Shown one piece after another: positions 1 through 7,454 of a stretch of 35,622 nt of DNA. The stretch is from a virus. Location: positions 1-35,622 of IMG/VR virus record IMGVR_UViG_3300028419_000011; one strand, 5' to 3'. A program made the position numbers and the translations under genes. How positions within the stretch are numbered: position 1 is the stretch's first letter; the number at the start of each line of letters is the position of its first letter. Below the pieces are notes generated by a model. It worked only from the letters and a program-made list of their open reading frames with translations. It had not been told where the DNA came from and made no database searches.

Positions 1-141
1 TCTAACGCCATGTGTTTCTATATAAGCGCACTCACCTGCTTGGTTAATGCCTACTATAGGAAGGTCAAGATAACCCGTTAGACTCGAGTATAGAGCGTAT
101 ATCATAACGCCCGTGATTGCTGTTAAATATAAATATCTCAT
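1..141 (-). CDS. Small putative membrane/secreted phage protein, cut by the left edge
   Basis: An open frame of 47 codons begins with ATG at 141-139 and stays open to base 1. It starts one base after the TGA of the gene at 143-361, so the two are probably translationally coupled. The N-terminus (MRYLYLTAITGVMIYALYSS) is hydrophobic and could be a signal peptide or a single membrane anchor; the rest (GYLDLPIVGINQAGECAYIE) looks exported. I do not recognise a family with a known function. If the two ends of the window are joined, the frame continues Ser-stop using the last six bases of the window, giving a complete 48-aa protein. The function is unknown. The evidence is the clean frame, the start context and the tight spacing. 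Confidence 0.6.
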   Translation of the reverse strand, partial: MRYLYLTAITGVMIYALYSSLTGYLDLPIVGINQAGECAYIETHGVR

Positions 142-142
142 C

Positions 143-361
143 TCAATAGACCTCAATCTCATTTTTATAATTCCAAACAATCTCGGAGCCGTCCTCAAAC
201 AATGCGTTGTTGTTCGAGTAGTATTCACCGCTCCACACAATAGAACCCTCGACCTCATAATCACGCTCGCGCAAATCATACACATACGCATCAAAGTCAT
301 CTCCATAACTGCCCGCGTAATTGTCTACAAAGTTTTTATAAAATTTTTCTGCTGTAGTCAT
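143..361 (-). CDS. Small acidic hypothetical protein (72 aa)
   Basis: This 72-aa protein is rich in Tyr, Asp, Glu and Asn and has no membrane segment, signal peptide or cysteine. It lies directly downstream of the GP88-family gene on the same strand (18 bases between) and one base ahead of the small gene at 1-141. That position, in what is probably the first-transcribed part of the leftward unit, suggests an early host-takeover role, but this is only inference from location. I do not recognise a family. The open frame on the opposite strand covering the same bases is a shadow. Confidence 0.6.
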   Translation of the reverse strand: MTTAEKFYKNFVDNYAGSYGDDFDAYVYDLRERDYEVEGSIVWSGEYYSNNNALFEDGSEIVWNYKNEIEVY

Positions 362-379
362 TTTATTTTATCCTCTTAA

Positions 380-1117
380 TCAAACGTGAACCACAAAGCC
401 GCTTTCGTCTTTCTTGGCTTTACCTTTTGCATATAGTGCCGTGATGACGTTAACGCCGTCTTTGTGTCGTATGTCGCTGTCATCTCCATCAACAACGGGC
501 AAGCCATTGAATGTTTTTGGGATTCTCTCTTTGTGACTAAATACCACAGCAATGCGTTTTAATGCCTTATTTGCTTTTGCCTTTTCTACATGCTTTTCAT
601 AACCTTTGATACCACTATAAGAAAACGTAAGGTCGTAGTTTTCTGGAATGTTTTTGCGGTTCGGTATTTTTGTATAATCATAGAATTGAACACCAGGAAA
701 TGCCTCAAAGATGTTAGCGTACTCTTTGCCTTTTCTAATAACGGGTATTTTTTCCCATAGTATGTCACTTGTACCATTTAATCTAATCAATGGCGTGGTG
801 TCGGTCGCTTCCGCTTGTGCTGCTACCATTGAAACAGAATAAACCAAGTCTTTTAAAAAGTTTTCTCTATCATCAAAGAAACGTATGGTTTTATTTATAC
901 GCGCTTGCTGCACATTCGACATTGCACCGCGCCCCGCTGTATAAAGACAAGCTTTTTCGCAACCCGCTACCTTTGCCATAGGGCAGACATTACCGCGTCC
1001 AGCTTGGTTAGCTGGTGCAAGGTAGAGAATACCAGTGGTGTATCCGTATTTCTCACCTTTGCTTGTTTTGGCATCTTTACCAATAGATAAGATGTTTTTT
1101 GGCTTATAACTGTTCAT
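380..1117 (-). CDS. GP88-family phage protein (function unknown)
   Basis: The 245-aa sequence resembles the phage Gene product 88 family. Recognisable features are the N-terminal SIGKDAKTSKGEKYGYTTG stretch, the GILYLAP segment near residues 29-35, and a cysteine cluster C45-x7-C53-x3-C57 (CPMAKVAGCEKACLYTAGRG) followed by an AR-NKT-RFF-D segment. The clustered cysteines could bind zinc or an iron-sulphur centre; that is not established. The biochemical function of the family is not known to me. It is the first gene read leftward from the large divergent intergenic region, with a possible promoter at 1176-1203, so it is probably expressed early. The start ATG at 1117 is preceded by an AGGAT-type ribosome-binding site. 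Confidence 0.75.
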   Translation of the reverse strand: MNSYKPKNILSIGKDAKTSKGEKYGYTTGILYLAPANQAGRGNVCPMAKVAGCEKACLYTAGRGAMSNVQQARINKTIRFFDDRENFLKDLVYSVSMVAAQAEATDTTPLIRLNGTSDILWEKIPVIRKGKEYANIFEAFPGVQFYDYTKIPNRKNIPENYDLTFSYSGIKGYEKHVEKAKANKALKRIAVVFSHKERIPKTFNGLPVVDGDDSDIRHKDGVNVITALYAKGKAKKDESGFVVHV

Positions 1118-1175
1118 TGTATTTTATCCTATTAAGTTAATTTAATACGTCAATCTCGTTGACTTGGGAAACACT

Positions 1176-1203
1176 ATTACATATAAACAATAGCTTGTGT
1201 AAA
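1176..1203 (-). promoter_or_regulatory. Candidate sigma-70 promoter for the leftward unit
   Basis: Read on the minus strand, TTTACA (1203-1198) is separated by 16 bases from TGTAAT (1181-1176). It lies about 60 bases upstream of the GP88-family start. The hexamers are imperfect, so this is a weaker call than the other promoters. No better candidate was seen nearby. Confidence 0.4.
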
Positions 1204-1303
1204 TTATTTTCATTTATTTTTATATCATCAATTTAATCAATAACTTACAGAGCAAATTAATTCTTGACAGACCATAAGGTACTCAAATCAGCGACGGTTT
1301 TTA

Positions 1304-1365
1304 CCAGGTAATATATAGGGTCGAAATAACCCTAATGAACTTTTCCAGGAATACCCAGGAATATA
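1304..1365 (+). repeat. Three short CCAGG(T)AATA direct repeats
   Basis: CCAGGTAATATA begins at 1304, CCAGGAATA at 1345 and CCAGGAATATA at 1355. The last two copies start exactly 10 bases apart, about one helical turn. They could be binding sites for a regulator or replication initiator, but nothing in the sequence proves this and short AT-rich repeats can arise by chance. Confidence 0.35.
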
Positions 1366-1751
1366 ACCAATAATGCACCACACTCAACCCACACCTGTCA
1401 ACTTTCTCAACCGACTATCATAGTAAAGTTACCTTGTCAAGTTTATATTAGTATGCATAAACTGTGCCAAAATAAATTGGCATGAAACTTGCTAGAAGGG
1501 GACGGGGGGGCTGTATGGTGTAGCTCTAGCATATAGTACCACCCCAGATACAAAAAAAGGTAAAATTGAAAAGGGGGGAATTTTGCATATCTATCTATAA
1601 AAAACTAGCCGAGGTGAATAATACCGTAAGATATTGATATATAAATCTATTTACGTATAATTAAATATTATAAGAAAAGGAAATCTGAATAAGATGCTAC
1701 CTCTAATAAGGAATTAAATATTACCCCTTGCGCAGATTCTAGGAAATTTAC

Positions 1752-1849
1752 TAAGGTGTTAAACTAAATGTATAAGTAAATCAATACCTTAAAAATTAAT
1801 GCTTGACAAACTAAATGATATATGATATAATACCACCTTTCTAAGGTAT
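1752..1849. repeat. TAAGGT / ACCTTA elements flanking the rightward promoter (possible operator)
   Basis: TAAGGTGT occurs at 1752-1759, ATACCTTA at 1784-1791 and its exact inverted copy TAAGGTAT at 1842-1849. The last two bracket the promoter at 1803-1831 symmetrically, one upstream of -35 and one downstream of -10. A further TAAGGTA is at 1275-1281. The placement suits an operator or a looping repressor or activator, though no obvious regulator gene is seen in the window. Confidence 0.35.
1803..1831 (+). promoter_or_regulatory. Consensus sigma-70 promoter of the rightward (virion) unit
   Basis: TTGACA at 1803-1808 and TATAAT at 1826-1831 are separated by exactly 17 bases, a full match to the bacterial sigma-70 consensus. 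It lies 112 bases upstream of the first gene of the rightward unit (TTG start at 1944). Use by host RNA polymerase is the natural reading, because no phage RNA polymerase gene is seen. Confidence 0.85.
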
Positions 1850-1943
1850 ATTACCCAGTTAGGTTTAATTATTAGTAATTAGTTATTCTACTGGGAAACA
1901 TTACTAAGATACATTATAAGCAATATCCTTTAAGGGGGTAGTA

Positions 1944-2333
1944 TTGTCTGATTACTCGGAACAAAGAAAGAAAGAAGTTAAAGTCCCTAAGAAAAGAGGT
2001 AGACCACCTAAAGCATTAGTACAGTCCAAAAAGAAAGGAGCTAGACCTCCCGGTAGACCTCCGGGTGATAAGGCTATAATGGATGAGTACAAGGCTAGGC
2101 TTCTAGCGTCTCCCAAGTCTCGTAAGGTTTTAGATACTATACTAGATGCTGCACTAGATGATGAGCATAAACATCAAGCTGCTGCTTGGAAACTTCTAGT
2201 AGATAGACTTATGCCACTTTCTTCGTTTGATGCTAGTTCTGGTGGTGGAGATAAGCCTAGCATTAACATTACTATTTCGGGTGTTACTGAAGTAGAGAAC
2301 GTAATTGATGGAGAAGTTATAGATGGCGACTAG
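1944..2333 (+). CDS. AT-hook DNA-binding protein, putative small terminase subunit
   Basis: The 129-aa protein starts at a TTG preceded by a purine-rich AAGGGGG ribosome-binding site. The N-terminus is strongly basic, with an AT-hook core KKRGRPPK (about residues 16-23) and a second GRPPG (about 37-41), which typically bind the minor groove of AT-rich DNA. The middle is predicted helical and the end is acidic. It is the first gene of the virion unit and overlaps the lysozyme gene by 11 bases, with the large terminase following. Size, DNA binding and location fit a small terminase subunit that recognises phage DNA for packaging, but sequence identity to a known TerS was not recognised. A transcription regulator is the alternative. 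Confidence 0.55.
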   Translation: MSDYSEQRKKEVKVPKKRGRPPKALVQSKKKGARPPGRPPGDKAIMDEYKARLLASPKSRKVLDTILDAALDDEHKHQAAAWKLLVDRLMPLSSFDASSGGGDKPSINITISGVTEVENVIDGEVIDGD

Positions 2334-3186
2334 TTTCGGATTAGGTGATGAACCTGTTATTATCGGTGAAGATATATATACCCAAGAGGATGTACAGAAA
2401 GCTGTAAGAGGTGCTGGTTATTTAGGTACTCCTTCGTATACACAGGAAGATGTACAAAGGGCTGTAATGGATGCTGGTTATTTAGATGCCCCTCCTGAGT
2501 TCTCACAACAAGGTGCTATAGCTCAACTAGAGGCTGACCTAATGAATGATATTATGATTAGAGACCAACTTAGGGAAGAAGAGTTGTTAGGTCAACAGAA
2601 TCTAAAAACAGTTAATATAGTACCACCAGTAAGTAAAGAAATGAGTAATACTGATAAAGTTTTAAATACTATACTAAAACATGAAGGCGGTTTCCAAATA
2701 AGCTCTAAAGATAAAGGAAACTATAATAGTGCAGGAGATTTAGTAGGAACTAATTTTGGTATTTCAGCTCCCGTATATGAAGAGTATACTGGTAAAACTC
2801 CTTCGGTTTCAGATATGAAAAATATAACAGAAGATGAAGCTAGAGAAATATATAAAAAATCTTATATAACGCCTGTAACTAAAAACTTAGGTATACCACC
2901 AGAGTCTGATGTTTTTGAGCAAGTAGTTGATATGGCAGTTAATCATGGGTATCGCAACACTGTACGAATTATTCAGAGGGCAATAGGTAACATTAAAGAT
3001 GATGGTAAGGCTGGACCCATTACTAAAAAAGCTATTTTAAAAGCGATAAAAGATAATCCTATTGGTTTTAACAACTCACTAGTAAACTCAAGGTCAAACT
3101 TCTACAAACAAATTGTTAATAAAAACCCAAGCCAACAAGAGTTTATAAAGGGTTGGTTAGGTAGGGCATCATCTTTTATTAAATGA
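2323..3186 (+). CDS. GH108-type lysozyme (N-acetylmuramidase) with tandem N-terminal motif
   Basis: Residues about 110-275 match the glycoside hydrolase 108 muramidase fold. The catalytic HEGGF segment has Glu121, NFGIS follows near 144-148, ITEDEAREIYKKSY near 168-181, and a C-terminal peptidoglycan-binding portion contains RIIQRAIG and DGKAGPITKKAI. It would cleave the glycan backbone of murein. The first 105 residues are not part of the enzyme: they carry two copies of YTQEDVQ-AV--AGYL (from residues 19 and 39) and an acidic helical linker. A similar doubled motif is at the start of the 1279-aa internal virion protein, which hints at a virion-bound enzyme. There is no signal peptide. It overlaps the large terminase gene by 4 bases and lies about 9 kb from the holin. 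Confidence 0.85.
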   Translation: MATSFGLGDEPVIIGEDIYTQEDVQKAVRGAGYLGTPSYTQEDVQRAVMDAGYLDAPPEFSQQGAIAQLEADLMNDIMIRDQLREEELLGQQNLKTVNIVPPVSKEMSNTDKVLNTILKHEGGFQISSKDKGNYNSAGDLVGTNFGISAPVYEEYTGKTPSVSDMKNITEDEAREIYKKSYITPVTKNLGIPPESDVFEQVVDMAVNHGYRNTVRIIQRAIGNIKDDGKAGPITKKAILKAIKDNPIGFNNSLVNSRSNFYKQIVNKNPSQQEFIKGWLGRASSFIK

Positions 3187-4445
3187 GTAACGACCTCAGT
3201 ATTAAACTACTTCCTTGGCAACAAGAAGTTTGGAATAGTGAAACTAGATTTAAGATAGTAGCTGCTGGTCGACGTACTGGTAAATCCAGACTAGCTGCTT
3301 GGTTACTTATCGTAAATGCTCTACAGCTAGAGAAGGGGCATGTTTTCTACGTAGCCCCTACACAAGGTCAAGCAAGAGATATTATGTGGACTACTCTATT
3401 AGAGTTAGGTCATCCAGTAATCAAGTCTAGTCATATTAACAACCTCCAGATTACATTAGTTAATGGGGCTACCATTAGCTTGAAGGGTGCAGATAGACCA
3501 GAGACTATGCGTGGTGTGTCTCTTAAGTTCTTAGTATTGGATGAATACGCTGATATGAAGCCAGCAGTGTTTGACCAAATCCTTCGTCCTGCCCTAGCTG
3601 ACCAACAAGGTAGTGCTTTGTTTATCGGAACTCCTATGGGTCGTAACCACTTCTATGAGCTGTACAAACAAGCTGAATTAGGAGATGACCCTACACTAGA
3701 GGCTTGGCACTTTACTTCGTATGACAACCCCCTACTAGCAGAAGAAGAGATAGAAGCTGCTAAAAAGACTATGAGTTCTTTTGCGTTTAGGCAAGAGTTC
3801 ATGGCATCGTTTGAGGCAATGGGTAGTGAAATATTTAAAGAAGATTGGGTTAAGTTTAGTGAAGAAGCTCCAGAAATTGGTGACTATTACATTGCTATTG
3901 ACTTGGCTGGTTTTGCAGACGTATCTAAAGCTGCTACATCGAAAGCTAAGAAACTTGACCAAACGGCTATTAGCGTTGTTAAAGTAAATGAAGAAGGGTG
4001 GTACGTAGAAGATATTATCTACGGCAGGTGGGATATTAAAAAGACAGCAGAGAAGATATTTAGGACTGTACTAAAGTATGAACCTATCTCTGTTGGTATT
4101 GAGAAGGGGGCGTTAAAGAACGCTGTACTACCTTATCTTATGGACTTACAAAAGTCTAGGCAGAAGTTCTTTCGTGTAGAAGAACTAACACATGGTAACA
4201 AAAGAAAAATAGATAGGGTCATTTGGGGCTTACAAGGTAGGTTTGAAAATGGTGCTATTACTCTCAACACTGGAGATTGGAACTCAGAGTTCCTAGATGA
4301 ATTATTCCAGTTCCCTAACCCCCTAGTTCACGATGACCTTATCGACTCCCTAGCGTACATAGACCAACTAGCTAAAGTTAGTTACGCGTACGATATAGAG
4401 TATGAAGATGACTTTGAATTTATAGACCCAATAGCTGGATATTAA
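3183..4445 (+). CDS. terL: Terminase large subunit (ATPase-nuclease packaging motor)
   Basis: The 420-aa protein has the two classical terminase domains. The ATPase shows Walker A GRRTGKSR (residues 29-36), Walker B LKFLVLDEYA with Asp120-Glu121, and a coupling motif FIGTPMGR (147-154). The RNase H-like nuclease shows Asp240 in YIAIDLAG, Glu306 in VGIEKGA, and the C-terminal acidic cluster HDDLIDSL (383-390). It pumps DNA into proheads through the portal and cuts the concatemer. It begins inside the lysozyme stop (ATGA overlap) and is followed three bases later by a small virion-type gene and then the portal. The length is short but normal for this group. Confidence 0.95.
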   Translation: MSNDLSIKLLPWQQEVWNSETRFKIVAAGRRTGKSRLAAWLLIVNALQLEKGHVFYVAPTQGQARDIMWTTLLELGHPVIKSSHINNLQITLVNGATISLKGADRPETMRGVSLKFLVLDEYADMKPAVFDQILRPALADQQGSALFIGTPMGRNHFYELYKQAELGDDPTLEAWHFTSYDNPLLAEEEIEAAKKTMSSFAFRQEFMASFEAMGSEIFKEDWVKFSEEAPEIGDYYIAIDLAGFADVSKAATSKAKKLDQTAISVVKVNEEGWYVEDIIYGRWDIKKTAEKIFRTVLKYEPISVGIEKGALKNAVLPYLMDLQKSRQKFFRVEELTHGNKRKIDRVIWGLQGRFENGAITLNTGDWNSEFLDELFQFPNPLVHDDLIDSLAYIDQLAKVSYAYDIEYEDDFEFIDPIAGY

Positions 4446-4448
4446 TGT

Positions 4449-4814
4449 ATGGATATGGAAAAAGTAATACCTTTAGACCTGCCTGATAGGGATGAACTAC
4501 CTAACCTAATCCCTTTCGACCCAGAGACTATGAAACCACAAGATATAGGTTTTGGTCAACCATCTACAGAAATAATAATCTCTGAGGATTCTCCAGATGG
4601 AAAAGTATGGAATATACCTTCTCTATGGTGGAGCCCTGAAGGAGACCCTACTTATGTTTCTCCAAGGACAGCAGCAAGACTAGCGTATAAGTACGAAAAA
4701 GAAAATGAGGTCAAGTTTCCAAGGTTTCCAAAAGGGGCTTATGAAGAGGCTTCGGAAGCAGCTAAAAAAAGCTCCTCTGAAGGAGGGGCAACTAACAGAA
4801 AACTAGCCAACTAG
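4449..4814 (+). CDS. Small conserved virion-region protein (121 aa)
   Basis: The C-terminal two-thirds reads IPSLWWSPEGDP, then V-PRTAARLAYKYEKE, then KFPRFPKGAYEEASEAAKKS. This resembles a short module often met in phage structural and tail-associated proteins, in which a conserved IPT/S segment is followed by two Ala-rich helices. The N-terminal 40 residues are acidic and Pro-rich. It is soluble, has no cysteine, and sits between terL and portal with an 8-base gap to the portal. A structural or packaging-accessory role is inferred from position. The start could also be the second ATG, two codons in. Confidence 0.65.
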   Translation: MDMEKVIPLDLPDRDELPNLIPFDPETMKPQDIGFGQPSTEIIISEDSPDGKVWNIPSLWWSPEGDPTYVSPRTAARLAYKYEKENEVKFPRFPKGAYEEASEAAKKSSSEGGATNRKLAN

Positions 4815-4822
4815 GGTAAAGT

Positions 4823-6781
4823 ATGGAAAATGAAGATAATCTATTGAACAACATTAACCTAGAACAGTGGGTTATGGACAAGTGTGAAGGGTGGCGTGAC
4901 CACTATGACGATAACTATCGTGTATCACATGAAGAGTATTACAGATTATGGCGTGGTATTTGGTCTAAGGAAGATAGCCTAAGACAAACTGAACGCTCTC
5001 GTATTATTACACCTGCACTACAGCAAGCAGTAGAATCGTCTGTAGCTGAGGTAGAAGAGGCAACCTTTGGTAGAGGTAGCTGGTTCGATATTAAAGACGA
5101 TATGCAAGACACTACAGGCTCTCAAGACGTAGAGTTTTTAAAGAATCAACTTTCTGAAGATATGACTTTTGCCAAAGCAAGAACTTGTATTTCAGAATGT
5201 CTTCTTAACGCTGCTGTATACGGTACAGGTATTGGTGAAATCTATATAGAAGAAACCAAAGAAAACATACCAGCTATGCAACCTACACCAGATGGTCAAA
5301 TGCAAGCTGTAGGTGTCATAGAGCGTGATAGGTTCTTAGTTAAGCTACGCCCTATTATGCCTCAGAACTTCCTTATCGACCCGCTAGCTACATCTATCGA
5401 AGAAGCTCTAGGTTGTGCAGTAGATATGTACGTACCACTACATCAAGTAGAGATAGATATTGAAAAAGGTGTCTATCGTGACGTAGATGTAGAGACTGTT
5501 GCAGCAGATGATGACCTAGAAGCTGACCAAGATATTACAATAAACGTAGATGATAGGGTTCGCCTTACTCGCTACTACGGATTAGTTCCGAAAGCCCTGT
5601 TCGATGAGGCAGAAGGTGAAGAACTAGAAGAAGATGAGATTGCTGTAGCGTTAGGTGAAGAACAAGAACAAGAATCTGGCTATATTGAGGCTATGGTAGT
5701 AATTGCTAACGGAGATACCCTACTTAAAGTAGTAGCTAACCCGTTTATGATGCAAGATAGACCTATTGTAGCGTTCAAATGGGATGCAGTACCTAGTAAA
5801 TTCTGGGGTCGTGGTATCTGTGAGAAGGGTTATAACAGTCAAAAAGCCCTAGATACAGAGCTACGTGCGCGTATAGACGCTCTTGCACTTACTGTACACC
5901 CTATGATGGCAGTAGATGCTAGTCGTATGCCTAGAGGCTCTCAGTTTGAGATACGCCCGGGTAAAACTTTGCTTACTAACGGTAATCCAGCAGAGATATT
6001 ACAACCATTTAAGTTTGGTGCTGTAGATAACATTACCTTTACACAAGGCGCACAGCTACAAAACATGGTACAGCAAGCTACAGGTGCAGTAGATACTGTT
6101 GGTATGCAGAACGCTATGAATGGTGAAGCAACTGCTGCTGGTATTTCTATGTCGTTAGGTGCGATTATCAAGAGGCATAAGCGTACGTTACTTAACTTCC
6201 AAGATAACTTCCTAATTCCCTTCGTTACTAAAGCTGCACATCGCTATATGCAGTTTGACCCACAGCTTTACAAAGCACAAGACCATAAGTTTGTAGCTTC
6301 TAGTTCTCTCGGCATCATTGCTCGTGAGTATGAAGTCACACAGCTAGTACAGCTTTTACAAACTATGCCTCCTGAAAGTCCTATGTACAGCTTCCTAGTT
6401 CAATCTATTGTTGAGTCTATGAATCTTACTAAACGGGAACAAATCCTTGCAGGTATCGAGCAAGCTAATCAGCCAAACCCACAAGCACAACAAGAAGAGG
6501 TTATTCGTAAGCAGTTTGAGCTTGAGATTGCCAAGGCTAACTTGCAACAAATCCAACTACAAAATGCAGAGATACAAAGTCGAGTTCAACAAAACAATGT
6601 TGAGACACAGCTACTACCTGTGGCAGAAGAGACTGACCGTATTGAAGCTATTGCTAAGACCCTACCACCTGATGAGTTTGCACAAGCTGTCAAGATGGCA
6701 GAGCTTAGCTTAAAACAGCAAGAGTTAAAAGTAAAAGAAGATATTGTAGAAATGCAAATGAGGAGACCTAATGGTAACTAA
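4823..6781 (+). CDS. Portal protein (head-tail connector)
   Basis: The 652-aa product has the size and composition of podovirus portals: an N-terminal helical segment with RDHYDDNYRVSHEEYYRLW and RSRIITPALQQAVESSVAE, a central segment PRNFLID-like (MPQNFLIDPLAT) and KFWGRGICEKGYNSQKALD, and a long Gln-rich C-terminal helix from about residue 530 that would form the barrel. The portal is the twelve-subunit ring at one capsid vertex through which DNA enters and leaves and to which terminase and the adaptor dock. Its place after terL and before the scaffold and capsid genes is canonical. Its last 11 bases overlap the start of a 46-aa gene. Confidence 0.9.
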   Translation: MENEDNLLNNINLEQWVMDKCEGWRDHYDDNYRVSHEEYYRLWRGIWSKEDSLRQTERSRIITPALQQAVESSVAEVEEATFGRGSWFDIKDDMQDTTGSQDVEFLKNQLSEDMTFAKARTCISECLLNAAVYGTGIGEIYIEETKENIPAMQPTPDGQMQAVGVIERDRFLVKLRPIMPQNFLIDPLATSIEEALGCAVDMYVPLHQVEIDIEKGVYRDVDVETVAADDDLEADQDITINVDDRVRLTRYYGLVPKALFDEAEGEELEEDEIAVALGEEQEQESGYIEAMVVIANGDTLLKVVANPFMMQDRPIVAFKWDAVPSKFWGRGICEKGYNSQKALDTELRARIDALALTVHPMMAVDASRMPRGSQFEIRPGKTLLTNGNPAEILQPFKFGAVDNITFTQGAQLQNMVQQATGAVDTVGMQNAMNGEATAAGISMSLGAIIKRHKRTLLNFQDNFLIPFVTKAAHRYMQFDPQLYKAQDHKFVASSSLGIIAREYEVTQLVQLLQTMPPESPMYSFLVQSIVESMNLTKREQILAGIEQANQPNPQAQQEEVIRKQFELEIAKANLQQIQLQNAEIQSRVQQNNVETQLLPVAEETDRIEAIAKTLPPDEFAQAVKMAELSLKQQELKVKEDIVEMQMRRPNGN

Positions 6782-6911
6782 GCAAGAACTTGATGGGGTG
6801 CTGATAGAAATCAACAACATCCTGAAAGCAATAGATAAACGTATTACAGATTTAGAAAAGGCTTATACACCTAAGCCAGCAACAACTAGAAAGACTACAA
6901 CTAAAAAATAA
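6771..6911 (+). CDS. Small coiled-coil/Lys-tailed protein (46 aa)
   Basis: An ATG at 6771, inside the portal gene's last codons, opens a 46-codon frame ending in TAA at 6909-6911. The start follows an AGGAGA ribosome-binding site at 6761-6766, which is strong support that it is translated. Residues 4-31 (KQELDGVLIEINNILKAI and on) make an amphipathic helix likely to be a coiled coil, and the last 15 residues are Thr/Lys-rich and basic. The function is unknown; a head-assembly accessory is possible from position only. Confidence 0.6.
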   Translation: MVTKQELDGVLIEINNILKAIDKRITDLEKAYTPKPATTRKTTTKK

Positions 6912-6944
6912 ACATAACCACACATACACCTATTGGGAGAATGT

Positions 6945-7199
6945 ATGACACCAGAAAATGTAAAACATTACGAGAACTACTTTGACTTATTTAACACAGA
7001 TGGCTGGTCACAGCTTATGGAGCAAGTTCAAGTAGATAAGGATAACTTCCAGATTGAAGCTATTGCAGATGAAAAGACTTTGTATCAAACACAAGGACAA
7101 CTTTACGTCTTAAATACTTTAATCAACATGGAAGATATGGTCAGGGCAGCGTACGACTCTATTCTAATTAGCGAGAGGGAAGCCGTTAATGGCGAATAG
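6945..7199 (+). CDS. Conserved hypothetical head-region protein (84 aa)
   Basis: I chose ATG 6945 because a GGGAGA ribosome-binding site ends four bases before it; an in-frame TTG at 6933 would add four residues and lies before that site. The protein is acidic and helical, with YENYFDLFNTDGWSQLMEQV near the start. Small proteins of this kind are common between portal and scaffold in marine podoviruses, but their function is unknown to me. The last 11 bases overlap the zinc-ribbon gene that follows, which suggests translational coupling. Confidence 0.65.
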   Translation: MTPENVKHYENYFDLFNTDGWSQLMEQVQVDKDNFQIEAIADEKTLYQTQGQLYVLNTLINMEDMVRAAYDSILISEREAVNGE

Positions 7200-7404
7200 A
7201 ATCTATGACTTTAAATGCTCAAACGGACATATTACTGAACGCTTTATAGGCTCTGAAACACAGACTATAGAGTGTCCTGAATGTGACCAAGATGCAAAGC
7301 GGGTAATTTCTAAATGTTCTTTTGTATTAGATGCTGTATCTGGAGACTATCCTGGAGCAACTATGAAGTGGGCAAGAGAACATTCGAAAGCCGCTAAGAA
7401 ATAA
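7189..7404 (+). CDS. FmdB-like zinc-ribbon protein (71 aa)
   Basis: The sequence begins YDFKCSNGH and continues to ECPECDQDAKRVIS, giving the C-x3-H / CxxC arrangement of small FmdB-type putative regulatory zinc ribbons. Only one full CxxC pair is present; the first pair is C-SNGH, so Cys and His probably complete the site. Such proteins are frequent in phage structural regions, where their role is undefined. It overlaps the previous gene by 11 bases and is followed by a 50-base gap before the scaffold gene. Confidence 0.75.
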   Translation: MANRIYDFKCSNGHITERFIGSETQTIECPECDQDAKRVISKCSFVLDAVSGDYPGATMKWAREHSKAAKK

Positions 7405-7454
7405 TCTTTTAATTTTCCACAATACTTATTTAAGAGTACGGAGTTTATAATATA

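Larger units (their letters stand above)
1118..1943. other. Divergent intergenic control region (826 bp)
   Basis: There is no convincing gene in this stretch; all six frames are broken by frequent stops. It is AT-rich with two G-runs (about 1498-1510 and 1573-1579). It holds a consensus sigma-70 promoter facing right (1803-1831), a weaker one facing left (1176-1203), copies of a TAAGGT/ACCTTA element around the rightward promoter, and three CCAGG(T)AATA elements at 1304-1365. It separates the leftward early/replication unit from the rightward virion unit, so it is the most likely place for early control and possibly a replication origin. The origin role is inference only. Confidence 0.7.

Noticed and set aside
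1264-1292. TTGACA in the control region as a promoter
   Set aside because: No acceptable -10 hexamer lies 16-18 bases downstream.
1566-1593. TTGAAA-N16-TATCTA as a rightward promoter
   Set aside because: Both boxes are imperfect and the full-consensus promoter at 1803 is closer to the gene; kept only as a weak possibility.
7189-7404. FmdB-like protein as a rubredoxin
   Set aside because: It has only one complete CxxC pair and the FmdB-type C-x3-H start; the location is in the head-gene region.
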